Assembly: GCF_014841565.1 (NCBI RefSeq)
Contig: NZ_JACYUD010000001.1
Span: forward strand, 310,001 to 374,000
Length of the DNA stretch: 64,000 nt
Origin: Rhizobium sp. CFBP 8762
GTDB lineage: Bacteria; Pseudomonadota; Alphaproteobacteria; Rhizobiales; Rhizobiaceae
Direction of reading: 5' to 3'
Of this stretch, positions 52,545 to 60,661 are shown one piece after another. The position numbers and the translations under genes are program-made. How positions within the stretch are numbered: position 1 is the first letter of the stretch; each line of letters begins with the position of its first letter. The notes below the pieces were generated by a model. It was not told the origin of the DNA. It did not search any database and was given only the letters and a program-made list of their open reading frames with translations.

Positions 52545-52886
52545 ATGGAGACAACGAGAAAACCAGTTGAATTTTTAGGGTCTTCCTACGATGACCTGTT
52601 GTCATTTCCGGAACTTGCCCGGCGTCGAGCAGGGTTTCAACTCGATCAGGTTCAACGGGGCGGAGACCCGGATGACTGGAAACCCATGCCGTCCATCGGA
52701 ACCGGAGTTCGTGAAATTCGCATCCGGGATGACAATGGAATCTACCGCGTTATCTATCTTGCAAAGTTTGCCGAGGCTGTGTTCGTAATCCACTGCTTTG
52801 AGAAGAAAACTCAAAAAACGAGGCAGGCAGATTTCGTAGTGGCAACAGCGCGCTACAATCAATTGATGCGGGAGCGAAAGACATGA
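52545..52886 (+). CDS. Type II toxin, RelE/HigB family (phage Gp49-like)
   Basis: 113 aa. A ribosome-dependent mRNA-cleaving toxin of the HigB group: the order ELARRRAGFQLDQVQRGGDPDDWKPMPSIGTGVREIRIRDDNGIYRVIYLAKFAEAVFVIHCFEKKTQKT is characteristic, with the final HCFEKKTQKT as the conserved core. Start ATG 52545 has no ribosome site and lies at the predicted transcription start, so translation may be leaderless. It overlaps the antitoxin gene by 4 nt (toxin-first order, as in higBA). Confidence 0.88.
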   Translation: METTRKPVEFLGSSYDDLLSFPELARRRAGFQLDQVQRGGDPDDWKPMPSIGTGVREIRIRDDNGIYRVIYLAKFAEAVFVIHCFEKKTQKTRQADFVVATARYNQLMRERKT

Positions 52887-53164
52887 GCGGCAAGCGGTTT
52901 GATAACGTGTGGGATGCGATTGAAAATGACCCCAGGCAGGCAGAGGACTTGAAATTGCGCGCGAGCCTAATGGTGGCGCTAAGGGAAAAAATTCGCAAGC
53001 AGCAATGGACCCAGGCAGAGGCGGCAAAGCGGTTCAATGTAACGCAGCCCCGAATATCCGCTTTGGTAACCGGAAAGATTGATCAGTTTTCCGTAGGAAC
53101 CTTGATCACGATGGCTCTCAAGAGTGGCCTGCATGTTGAAATGACCATAAGTGAAGCAGCGTAA
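52883..53164 (+). CDS. Antitoxin, HigA/XRE family
   Basis: 93 aa. The XRE helix-turn-helix is RKQQWTQAEAAKRFNVTQPRISALVTGKIDQFSVGTLITMALKSG, and the N-terminal part (DNVWDAIENDPRQAEDLKLRASL) is typical of HigA-2-like antitoxins paired with Gp49-type toxins. It probably binds the palindrome at 52520-52537 and represses the operon. The ATGA overlap with higB ties their translation. Confidence 0.9.
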   Translation: MSGKRFDNVWDAIENDPRQAEDLKLRASLMVALREKIRKQQWTQAEAAKRFNVTQPRISALVTGKIDQFSVGTLITMALKSGLHVEMTISEAA

Positions 53165-53226
53165 AACCGTCCAAGACGAGTTTACACAAGAACGCTTGTT
53201 TTATTATCGAAGCAGTTCTCCAAGCC

Positions 53227-53907
53227 TCACCCCACGATGGCAAACGCATCCCGCGTACCCGACGCAGTTTTGACAGGGCGTTGGCCAATCCACTGTACGT
53301 GGCGCTCCAGAATGGTGGCGGCTTCTGCCGTCTTGCCCTGTCTCAGGGCGGCCAGAATGGCGCGGTGGTCGTGGTCGGTGCGGGCCTCCCACGCCGAACG
53401 CCAGGCGGAAAATAGAAAACGCGCGCTAACGGCATGGAGATCGTCGATAGACGCCAGCAAGCGCGGCATATCGCAAGGGGTGAGGATCAGGCGGTGAAAG
53501 CGGCGGTTCGCCTCCTCCCAAGCGTGAACGTCGCGGGCGCTGTCGCCCGCATGGGTTGCCTCTTCGGCTTCGGCCAGAATGGCGGCGGTGAGGTGCGGTG
53601 CGGCATGGCGCAGCGCCAGCCCTTCCAGCGCTGCGCGCATTTCGGCCACTTCGCGCACTTCTTTTAGGTCAAAGGAAGCAACGCGCACACCCCGGCGGGG
53701 CTCGCTGATGGCCAGCCCCTGCGCTTCCAGACGGCGAAAGGCCTCACGCACTGGCACGTGGCTTGCGCCAAATTCCTCTGCTACATGGTCCTGACGCAGG
53801 CGCGCGCCTGCGGCCAGCTCGCCATTGATGATGCGGCTTGCCAGCGCACGGGCGATGCGGCCCGCGATGGTGTCGTCGTGATGATCGCCGGTGGTGGAAG
53901 TTGCCAT
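53227..53907 (-). CDS. GntR family transcriptional regulator (FadR subfamily)
   Basis: 226 aa from MATSTTGDHHDDTIAG. The winged HTH is ASRIINGELAAGARLRQDHVAEEFGASHVPVREAFRRLEAQGLA, and the C-terminal FCD domain (about residues 85-205) has EEANRRFHRLILTPC and DHDHRAILAALRQG, with the His residues that bind a metal. The FadR-type ligand is unknown. It is divergent to the HAD gene at 54029, which it may control. Confidence 0.9.
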   Translation of the reverse strand: MATSTTGDHHDDTIAGRIARALASRIINGELAAGARLRQDHVAEEFGASHVPVREAFRRLEAQGLAISEPRRGVRVASFDLKEVREVAEMRAALEGLALRHAAPHLTAAILAEAEEATHAGDSARDVHAWEEANRRFHRLILTPCDMPRLLASIDDLHAVSARFLFSAWRSAWEARTDHDHRAILAALRQGKTAEAATILERHVQWIGQRPVKTASGTRDAFAIVG

Positions 53908-54028
53908 GAGGATTCCGTGCAGCATGAATACGCAACCAAGGTTGCGCAGTGGTCGCACCGGGTCGCAGTTGAGCTTTTACTGCCCTTCCTGTAAAGGCGG
54001 ACGTGGTTTTTATCAAGGATGGCATATC

Positions 54029-54724
54029 ATGAGCGGGTTCGACCTCATCATATTCGACTGCGACGGTGTTCTGGTGGATTCGGAAATCATCGCCGCAGAG
54101 GTGGAAGCGGCGCTGATTACAGAAGCCGGCTACCCCATCAATGCAGGCGAAATGGCCGAACGTTTTGCGGGCATGACATGGCGCAATATCCTGCTGGCTA
54201 TCGAAAAAGAGGCCGACATTCCCTTCTCTGCAACCCTGCTCGACCGATCGGAAAAGCTTCTGGATGAACGGCTGGCCGCCGATGTGCAGGCGGTGGATGG
54301 CGTCAAGGCCATGCTCTCCAGGCTGAAACTGCCCAACTGTATCTGCTCCAACTCATCCATGCCCCGGCTGGAAATGATGCTGAAAAAGGTCGGCCTGAAA
54401 GAAGTGTTCGGCAAGCACATCTATTCCGCCAAGGATCTGGGTGAGGATCGTGTGAAACCCAAGCCCGATATCTTCCTGCACGGGGCCAGGCAGTTCAAGG
54501 CGGACCCCTCGAGGGTTTTGGTGGTGGAGGATTCTGTTCATGGCGTTCACGGCGCCGTGGCGGCCGGTATGCGCGTGGTGGGCTTTACGGGCGCGTCCCA
54601 CACCTACCCCTCACATGCCGACCGGCTGACGGAGGCCGGCGCCGAAACGGTTATCTCCCGGATGCAGGAACTGCCGCACGTCATCACGGCGCTATCGGAG
54701 TGGTCGCCGTTGTCGAGCGATTAA
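54029..54724 (+). CDS. HAD-IA family phosphatase / phosphoglucomutase-like
   Basis: 231 aa from MSGFDLIIFDCDGVLVDSE, behind AAGGATGGC. Motif I FDCDGVLVDSE, motif II SNSSMPRL, motif III Lys in VKPKPDIF and motif IV VVEDSVHGVHGAVAAGM are complete. The cap domain is the helical type. Beta-phosphoglucomutase-like or 2-deoxyglucose-6-phosphatase-like activity is likely, but substrate cannot be read. Its divergent GntR neighbour suggests substrate-controlled expression. Confidence 0.87.
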   Translation: MSGFDLIIFDCDGVLVDSEIIAAEVEAALITEAGYPINAGEMAERFAGMTWRNILLAIEKEADIPFSATLLDRSEKLLDERLAADVQAVDGVKAMLSRLKLPNCICSNSSMPRLEMMLKKVGLKEVFGKHIYSAKDLGEDRVKPKPDIFLHGARQFKADPSRVLVVEDSVHGVHGAVAAGMRVVGFTGASHTYPSHADRLTEAGAETVISRMQELPHVITALSEWSPLSSD

Positions 54725-54887
54725 CGGCGGAAATATTTGGAAACGCAAATCAGCGCTTGACGCAACAAATATCCATTATACTGCTATCGGCAACGGGTTT
54801 TCTTGCGCTTTGCATCGCAAAATCCCGCGCTTTACGGCGTTGCGGGGCAATTTTCGCGTCCCGGCGTGCATATGAGGAGAATTTGAT

Positions 54888-55994
54888 ATGCGTTTATCCA
54901 GACTGATTGGCCTGACACTGGCGGCAAGCGTTGCGTTCGGCCCGGTGGCGTTCGCCGATATCACCATCGGCATTGTCGCTCCACTGACCGGCCCCGTTGC
55001 CGCGTTCGGCGAGCAGGTGAAGAACGGCGCTGAAACCGCCGTCGCTGAAATCAACAAGGCTGGCGGCATTCTGGGCCAGCAGGTCGTCGTCAAGATCGGC
55101 GACGATGCGGGCGAGCCGAAGCAGGCCGTTTCGGTTGCCAACCAGTTCGTCGGCGAAGACATCAAATACGTTGTCGGTCCGGTCATCTCCAGCACATCGA
55201 TGCCGGTGTCCGACATTTTTGCCGAGAGCGGGGTCATCATGGTGACGCCCACGGCCACGACGCCGGAACTGACCAACCGTGGCCTGTGGAACGTGCTGCG
55301 CACCTGCGGTCGTGATGACCAGCAGGCCGATGTGGCCGCAGCCTACGTGCTGGAAAAATTCAAGGGCAAGAATATTGCCATCGTTCACGACAAGGCACCC
55401 TATGGCAAGGGTTTGGCAGATGGCTTCAAGGCTGCGCTGAACAAGGGCGGCGTGACTGAAATTCTGTATGAAACCGTCACCCCCGGTGAGAAAGACTACA
55501 GCTCGCTTGTCACCCGGCTGAAGGCGGAAAAGGCCGACGTGGTCTATTTTGGCGGCTACCACGCCGAAGGCGGTCTGCTTTCGCGCCAGATGCGCGATCA
55601 GGGCGTTGCAGCCGTTCTGGTTGGCGGTGAAGGCCTGTCCAACACCGAACTTTGGGCCATTGGCGGCGATGCCGCACAGGGCACGATTTTCACCAATGCT
55701 GCCGACGCGTTGAAAAACGCCGATAGCCAGGATGCGGTGAAGGCATTGCAAACCAAAAACATCCCGGCTGAAGCCTTTACGCTCAATGCCTATGCGGCTG
55801 TGCAGGTGATCAAGGCTGGCATTGAAAAGGCTGGTTCGGCTGATGATACGGAAGCTGTGGCCAAAGCCATCAAGTCCGGCGACGCCATCCCGACCGCCAT
55901 CGGCAAAGTCACCTATGGTGACAATGGCGACCTGACATCGCAGAGCTTTGCGCTGTTCAGCTGGGATAATGGCAAGATTGTTGATGTGAAGTAA
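54888..55994 (+). CDS. Branched-chain amino acid ABC transporter, substrate-binding protein
   Basis: 368 aa. A signal peptide (about residues 1-23, [23 protein letters not shown]) is followed by the LivJ/LivK-type periplasmic binding fold: [53 protein letters not shown], then [18 protein letters not shown] and [23 protein letters not shown] precedes ATG 54888. No livHMGF genes are near, so it must serve a permease encoded elsewhere. A 160-bp leader contains a TTGACG box near 54759. Confidence 0.93.
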   Translation: MRLSRLIGLTLAASVAFGPVAFADITIGIVAPLTGPVAAFGEQVKNGAETAVAEINKAGGILGQQVVVKIGDDAGEPKQAVSVANQFVGEDIKYVVGPVISSTSMPVSDIFAESGVIMVTPTATTPELTNRGLWNVLRTCGRDDQQADVAAAYVLEKFKGKNIAIVHDKAPYGKGLADGFKAALNKGGVTEILYETVTPGEKDYSSLVTRLKAEKADVVYFGGYHAEGGLLSRQMRDQGVAAVLVGGEGLSNTELWAIGGDAAQGTIFTNAADALKNADSQDAVKALQTKNIPAEAFTLNAYAAVQVIKAGIEKAGSADDTEAVAKAIKSGDAIPTAIGKVTYGDNGDLTSQSFALFSWDNGKIVDVK

Positions 55995-56081
55995 GTAGAA
56001 AGGCGGCGCTTTGGAAACAAAGCGCCCCCTTTAAATCTATGTGCTGGGTGTTATCCTCCGCTGGTCTTGGGAGGAAACAGA

Positions 56082-56486
56082 ATGGCTCAACAGGTTTTTA
56101 TCAACTTGCCCGTAAAGGACTTGCAACGCTCGATCGCGTTTTTTGGCAGCCTTGGGTTTGCGTTCAATCCGGTCTTTACCGATGAAACAGCAACCTGCAT
56201 GATCGTGTCGGACACGATTTATGTGATGCTGCTGACGGAAGACAAGTTCCAACAGTTTACCCCGAAGGCCGTTTGCGACACTGCGCACAGTGCCGAGGTT
56301 CTGATCTGTCTGTCGTGCGACAGCCGTGAGGATGTGGACAGTATGGTCGCGACTGCGCTTCACAATGGCGGAGCGCCAGCGCAACCTGCCAAAGATTTTG
56401 GCTTCATGTATCAGGGTTCGTTTCTGGACCCGGATGGCCATGGCTGGGAGCTGATCTGGATGAACCAGGATGCGCAGACGGGTTAG
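56082..56486 (+). CDS. VOC family (glyoxalase-like) protein
   Basis: 134 aa, one vicinal-oxygen-chelate domain: MAQQVFINLPVKDLQRSIAFFGSLGFAFNPVFTDETATCMIVSDTIYVMLL, then GSFLDPDGHGWELIW. The group is the one labelled PhnB/extradiol-like, members of which are often of unknown reaction. Start at ATG 56082 behind GGGAGGAAACAG. Confidence 0.87.
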   Translation: MAQQVFINLPVKDLQRSIAFFGSLGFAFNPVFTDETATCMIVSDTIYVMLLTEDKFQQFTPKAVCDTAHSAEVLICLSCDSREDVDSMVATALHNGGAPAQPAKDFGFMYQGSFLDPDGHGWELIWMNQDAQTG

Positions 56487-56539
56487 AACACGGCAACAAG
56501 CTGCCACTGCCTGAAGCAGTGGCAAGCCTGAAACGCTCT

Positions 56540-57073
56540 TTATTTTTTGCCCGGACCTTCATCAAAGCCGACATAGACCTTGGCAATTTCGGCCAGATTG
56601 GCGGGAATGGTCACGTCTGTTTTCGTGAACACGAACTGGTTGGTGGTGGAGCCCGCAGGAATATCCACGGCCATCTGCGTCAACTGCGAATAGACCGTGT
56701 TGTTGCCATCAGTCACGGCCACGCGGATGGGCAGCTTTACCGGACCAGCCTTGCCAGCCGGGCCTGCCAATGCACGGCCCTGCGCCTGCACGGTAATGGT
56801 CAACTGGTCGCCGCTCGTGGTGCATTGACGGGTCGTATCGACAAGCGACGCCTGATAGATGATCTTGGTCGCATCACCCTCCCCGCCCTTGGTGAAGACA
56901 CGGTGGGTTGCAGTGCCGTCGCGCAGGTAAACCTGCGGGCATTTGCCTTGCACCACGGCGGGACCTGCCGCAGGCGGCGCTTTTGGAAGAATGCCGCCGC
57001 CGGTCTGGTTACAGCCTGCAAGCACGGCAAGAAGCGAAAGACCACAAAGGCTACGGAAAAATGTACCAGACAC
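56540..57073 (-). CDS. Lipoprotein, hypothetical, 177 aa
   Basis: The signal MSGTFFRSLCGLSLLAVLAGC has lipobox LAGC, lipidated Cys at 21. After a Gly/Pro-rich linker comes GKCPQVYLRDGTATHRVF, a run of beta strands with ITVQAQGRALAGPAGKAGPVKLPIRVAVTDGNNTVYSQLT and a Phe/Thr-rich end. This looks like a small outer-membrane lipoprotein with an Ig-like fold of the conserved rhizobial type; the specific family is not recalled. It is divergent to thrC, with about 200 bp between. Confidence 0.72.
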   Translation of the reverse strand: MSGTFFRSLCGLSLLAVLAGCNQTGGGILPKAPPAAGPAVVQGKCPQVYLRDGTATHRVFTKGGEGDATKIIYQASLVDTTRQCTTSGDQLTITVQAQGRALAGPAGKAGPVKLPIRVAVTDGNNTVYSQLTQMAVDIPAGSTTNQFVFTKTDVTIPANLAEIAKVYVGFDEGPGKK

Positions 57074-57192
57074 GTATGATCACCTCGAATTGATGGACCT
57101 TGGATCAGTCTTAAAACAATTATCATCCGGGCTTTTCACGACCCCAGCGCTTGGTCTATAGCAGTGGCGCGGCAAAAAATCGACAACGCACA

Positions 57193-57220
57193 ACGATTTC
57201 GTAACAGTTTTCGAAATCGT
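57193..57220. promoter_or_regulatory. Inverted repeat upstream of thrC
   Basis: ACGATTTCG (57193-57201) and CGAAATCGT (57212-57220), a perfect 9-bp inverted repeat with a 10-nt gap, in the divergent spacer between the lipoprotein gene and thrC. It may be an operator, or a hairpin in the thrC leader. Confidence 0.4.
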
Positions 57221-57276
57221 GTCTGGGACAGGCTGTCGTATCAGGCCAGCGCTGCATCAGGTAAGGGAAAGTCACA

Positions 57277-58668
57277 GTGAAATATGTTTCCACCCGGGGC
57301 GAAGCCCCAACGCTTGAGTTTTGTGATGCGCTGATGGCGGGTCTCGCCCGTGATGGCGGCCTGTATGTTCCGGAAACCTGGCCTGTCTTTTCCAAGGACG
57401 AGATCAGCGCGATGCGCGGACAGTCCTACCAGGACGTGGCGTTTACCGTGCTGTCGCGCTTTACCGATGGCGATATTCCAGCCGATGTGCTGCGCGCAAT
57501 GATCGACGAAGCCTATGCCACGTTCCGCCACACCGCCATTGCACCGCTGACGCAGCTTGGTCCCAATACCTTCGTCATGGAACTGTTCCACGGCACGACG
57601 CTGGCATTCAAGGATGTTGCCATGCAGTTGCTGGCGCGTCTGATGGACTATGTTCTGGCGCAAAAGGGCGCGCGCGCCACTATCGTCGGCGCCACCTCCG
57701 GCGACACCGGCGGCGCGGCGATCGACGCCTTTGCAGGGCGCGAGCGCACCGATATCTTCATTCTGTTTCCCCATGGCAAGGTATCGGCCGTGCAGCAGCG
57801 GCAGATGACGACCTCGACAGAGGTGAATGTTCATGCGCTGGCGATCAACGGCAATTTTGACGATTGCCAGAGCCTCGTGAAAGCGATGTTCAACGATACA
57901 CCATTCCGGGACCGGGTGGCGCTTTCGGGCGTCAACTCCATCAACTGGGCGCGCATCATGGCGCAGATCGTCTATTATTTCACGACTGCGGTTGCTCTCG
58001 GCGCGCCGGAACGGGCTGTGTCCTACACGGTGCCAACGGGCAATTTCGGTGATATTTTCGCAGGCTTCGTCGCCAAGAAAATGGGCCTGACTATCGACAA
58101 GCTGGTGGTTGCCACCAACGAGAATGACATTCTGGCCCGCACGCTGGCAACCGGGCGCTATGAAATGCGTGAGGTTCATGCCACCACGTCGCCATCCATG
58201 GATATCCAGATCTCCTCCAATTTCGAGCGGCTGCTGTTTGAAGCCTATGACCGGGACGCCAGCCGCGTGCGCGCGGCCATGGATGGGCTGAAGCAGTCCG
58301 GCGCATTTGAGATCGAAGCGTCGGCGCTGACCACCATTCGTCGCGATTTTGCTGCGGGGCGCGCCAGCGAAGCAGAGGTGAAGGCAACCATTGCCAAAAC
58401 CCGCGAGGAAACCGGCTATCTGCTCGATCCGCATTCCGCCATCGGTGTTTTTGTTGCCGAGCAGTACCGCGACCCAACAACGCCCATGGTGGTGCTGGCC
58501 ACCGCCCACCCGGCCAAATTCCCCGATGCAGTAAAATCTGCCAGTGGTATTGACCCGGCGCTTCCGACGTGGCTTGCTGGCATGATGACCAGGGAGGAGC
58601 GCTTCGACGTTCTCGATGCTGATTTGAAAGCCGTTGAATCCTATATCGGCGATCACATCCGCACGTGA
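57277..58668 (+). CDS. thrC: Threonine synthase
   Basis: 463 aa from GTG 57277, AAGGGAAAG before it. It converts O-phosphohomoserine to threonine using PLP. The PLP lysine is K112 in HGTTLAFKDVAMQ; ATSGDTGGAAIDAF and the C-terminal DPHSAIGVF are diagnostic of the longer (class 2, fungal/Gram-negative) threonine synthases. It is followed by the M16 peptidase gene; a GTG overlapping the stop is possible. Confidence 0.96.
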   Translation: MKYVSTRGEAPTLEFCDALMAGLARDGGLYVPETWPVFSKDEISAMRGQSYQDVAFTVLSRFTDGDIPADVLRAMIDEAYATFRHTAIAPLTQLGPNTFVMELFHGTTLAFKDVAMQLLARLMDYVLAQKGARATIVGATSGDTGGAAIDAFAGRERTDIFILFPHGKVSAVQQRQMTTSTEVNVHALAINGNFDDCQSLVKAMFNDTPFRDRVALSGVNSINWARIMAQIVYYFTTAVALGAPERAVSYTVPTGNFGDIFAGFVAKKMGLTIDKLVVATNENDILARTLATGRYEMREVHATTSPSMDIQISSNFERLLFEAYDRDASRVRAAMDGLKQSGAFEIEASALTTIRRDFAAGRASEAEVKATIAKTREETGYLLDPHSAIGVFVAEQYRDPTTPMVVLATAHPAKFPDAVKSASGIDPALPTWLAGMMTREERFDVLDADLKAVESYIGDHIRT

Positions 58669-58694
58669 CACCTGACAGCGCGGAAAGACTGAAC

Positions 58695-59996
58695 ATGAGT
58701 GTAGAGTGCACCCGGCTGAAGTCGGGGTTGACGGTTGTGACCGAAACCATGCCGCACCTGGAAAGCGTTGCTTTGGGGGTGTGGATCAAGTCCGGTTCGC
58801 GCAATGAGTTGCAGGAAGAGCATGGCATTGCCCACCTTCTGGAGCACATGGCGTTCAAGGGTACGGCCCGGCGCACGGCGCGCCAGATTGCCGAGCAGAT
58901 TGAAAATGTCGGCGGCGAAGTCAACGCCGCGACCTCGACCGAGACCACATCCTATTATGCCCGGGTGCTGAAAGACCATGTGCCGCTGGCCGTGGATATT
59001 CTGGCCGATATTTTGACGGAATCCTCCTTCGATGACGAGGAACTGCGGCGCGAAAAGCATGTGATCCTGCAAGAAATCGGCGCGGCGGACGATATGCCCG
59101 ACGATGTGGTGTTCGACCGTTTCGCGCAGATTGCCTATCGTGACCAGACCATCGGGCGGCCTATTCTGGGCACGCCGGAAACCGTGCTGTCATTTACGCC
59201 GGACCAGATCCGCCATTATCTCGGTCGCAACTACACCACAGACCGCATGTTCGTGGTGGCTGCCGGTGCAGTGGATCACGAGACCTTCGTCAGGCAGGTC
59301 GAGGAGCGTTTTGCTTCGCTACCGATGGCGCCGGTGGCACCGCCCGTGATGGAACCTGCCCGCTATATCGGCGGTGAAGGCCGCGAAGGTCGCGACCTGA
59401 TGGACGCGCAGGTGCTGCTGGGGTTTGAGGGCAAGGCCTACCACGCGCGGGATTTCTACTGTTCACAAATCCTCGCCAATATCCTCGGTGGAGGCATGTC
59501 ATCCCGGCTGTTTCAGGAGGTGCGCGAGCATCGCGGCCTGTGCTATTCGGTCTATGCGTTCCACTGGGGCTTTTCCGATACCGGTATTTTCGGCATTCAC
59601 GCGGCAACCGGCGGCGAAAATCTGCCGGAACTGGTGCCGGTCATCATCGATGAACTGCGCAAATCGTCCGAACATATCGAGCAACAGGAAATTGAGCGCG
59701 CACGCGCCCAAATCCGAGCGCAACTGCTCATGGGTGGCGAAAGCCCTGCGGCCCGCGCCGGGCAACTGGCCCGCCAGATGATGCTCTATGGCCGCATCAT
59801 CCCCAACAACGAGATGATGGAACGGCTGGAAGGCATTACCATCGAACGCCTGACAGATCTGGCTGGCCGTTTGTTTTTCAATACAACGCCAACCCTCTCG
59901 GCCATCGGTCCGCTGGAGCAACTGGCACCCATGGACGAGATTGCCGCTGGTTTGTCCAATGGTCGCATGGAACTGAAAGCGGCCTCCGCACGCTGA
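58695..59996 (+). CDS. M16 family zinc peptidase (mitochondrial processing peptidase-like)
   Basis: 433 aa from MSVECTRLKSGLTVVTETMPH; an upstream GTG at 58665 would overlap thrC. The inverse zinc motif HxxEH is H47-L-L-E50-H51 (GIAHLLEHMAFKG), and downstream acidic residues (EENVGGEVN-like, ENVGGEVNAATSTETTSYYA) supply the third ligand. The C-terminal half is the second, inactive M16 domain. A protease for unfolded or signal-type peptides; well conserved next to thrC in rhizobia. Confidence 0.9.
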   Translation: MSVECTRLKSGLTVVTETMPHLESVALGVWIKSGSRNELQEEHGIAHLLEHMAFKGTARRTARQIAEQIENVGGEVNAATSTETTSYYARVLKDHVPLAVDILADILTESSFDDEELRREKHVILQEIGAADDMPDDVVFDRFAQIAYRDQTIGRPILGTPETVLSFTPDQIRHYLGRNYTTDRMFVVAAGAVDHETFVRQVEERFASLPMAPVAPPVMEPARYIGGEGREGRDLMDAQVLLGFEGKAYHARDFYCSQILANILGGGMSSRLFQEVREHRGLCYSVYAFHWGFSDTGIFGIHAATGGENLPELVPVIIDELRKSSEHIEQQEIERARAQIRAQLLMGGESPAARAGQLARQMMLYGRIIPNNEMMERLEGITIERLTDLAGRLFFNTTPTLSAIGPLEQLAPMDEIAAGLSNGRMELKAASAR

Positions 59997-60052
59997 ATTT
60001 GCGGACATTGACAGTCCCGCCCGCAAGGTGTTAGCCGGGCCCGGAGGCAAGG

Positions 60053-60637
60053 ATGGCAAAATCGGTGTTTCGGTTTCTGTCGCGTGAGCCGGATACGGTG
60101 GACCTTGTGGGCGCACATCATGTGCTGCGGCTTCCCCGCGCCAGTGATTACGCGCAGTGGTATCGCCTGCGCAGCGACAGCCGCGCCTTTCTGACGCCTT
60201 GGGAACCGGTCTGGGCCGCTGACGACCTGACCGAAAGTGCATTTCGGCGCCGGGTGCTGCGCAATCAACAGGAATATTCGTCCGGTCAGGCGGTCTCGCT
60301 GCTGATCTTTGCACGTGAGGGCGGCGTGCTTCTGGGCGGGCTGACCATCGGCTATATCCGCCGCGGATCGGCGCAAAGCTGCATGATTGGCTACTGGATG
60401 GGCCAGATGCACGCCGGAAAAGGCCACATGCTGGCAGCGCTGAACCTTGCAATCCCCTACATCTTTTCGGTGCTTCAGTTGCACCGTATCGAGGCAGCCT
60501 GTATTCCAGACAATGAGCGCAGTATTCGTGTCCTTGAAAAGGCCGGGTTTCAGCGTGAAGGCTATGCAAGGGAATACCTCAAAATCAACGGTGCGTGGCG
60601 AGACCACATCATGTTTTCGCTCCTCAACACCCGCTGA
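60053..60637 (+). CDS. GNAT family acetyltransferase (RimJ/RimL-like)
   Basis: 194 aa. GNAT fold with the RimJ-type elements: LPRASDYAQWYRLRSDSRAFLTPWEP, then GGLTIGYIRRG, MIGYWMGQMHAGKGHMLAALNLAIPYIFSVLQLHRIEAACIPDNERSIRVLEKAGFQREGYAREYL. The last stretch (DNERSIRVLEKAGF) is diagnostic of ribosomal protein N-acetyltransferases, though other substrates are possible. GGAGGC precedes the start. Confidence 0.9.
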   Translation: MAKSVFRFLSREPDTVDLVGAHHVLRLPRASDYAQWYRLRSDSRAFLTPWEPVWAADDLTESAFRRRVLRNQQEYSSGQAVSLLIFAREGGVLLGGLTIGYIRRGSAQSCMIGYWMGQMHAGKGHMLAALNLAIPYIFSVLQLHRIEAACIPDNERSIRVLEKAGFQREGYAREYLKINGAWRDHIMFSLLNTR

Positions 60638-60661
60638 CCCCAACAGGATTGATGCTTTCTG

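Noticed and set aside
52545-53164. Restriction-modification system formed by ccrM and its neighbours
   Set aside because: The adjacent genes are a HigB-type toxin and XRE antitoxin. No endonuclease is present and CcrM is a solitary cell-cycle methylase.
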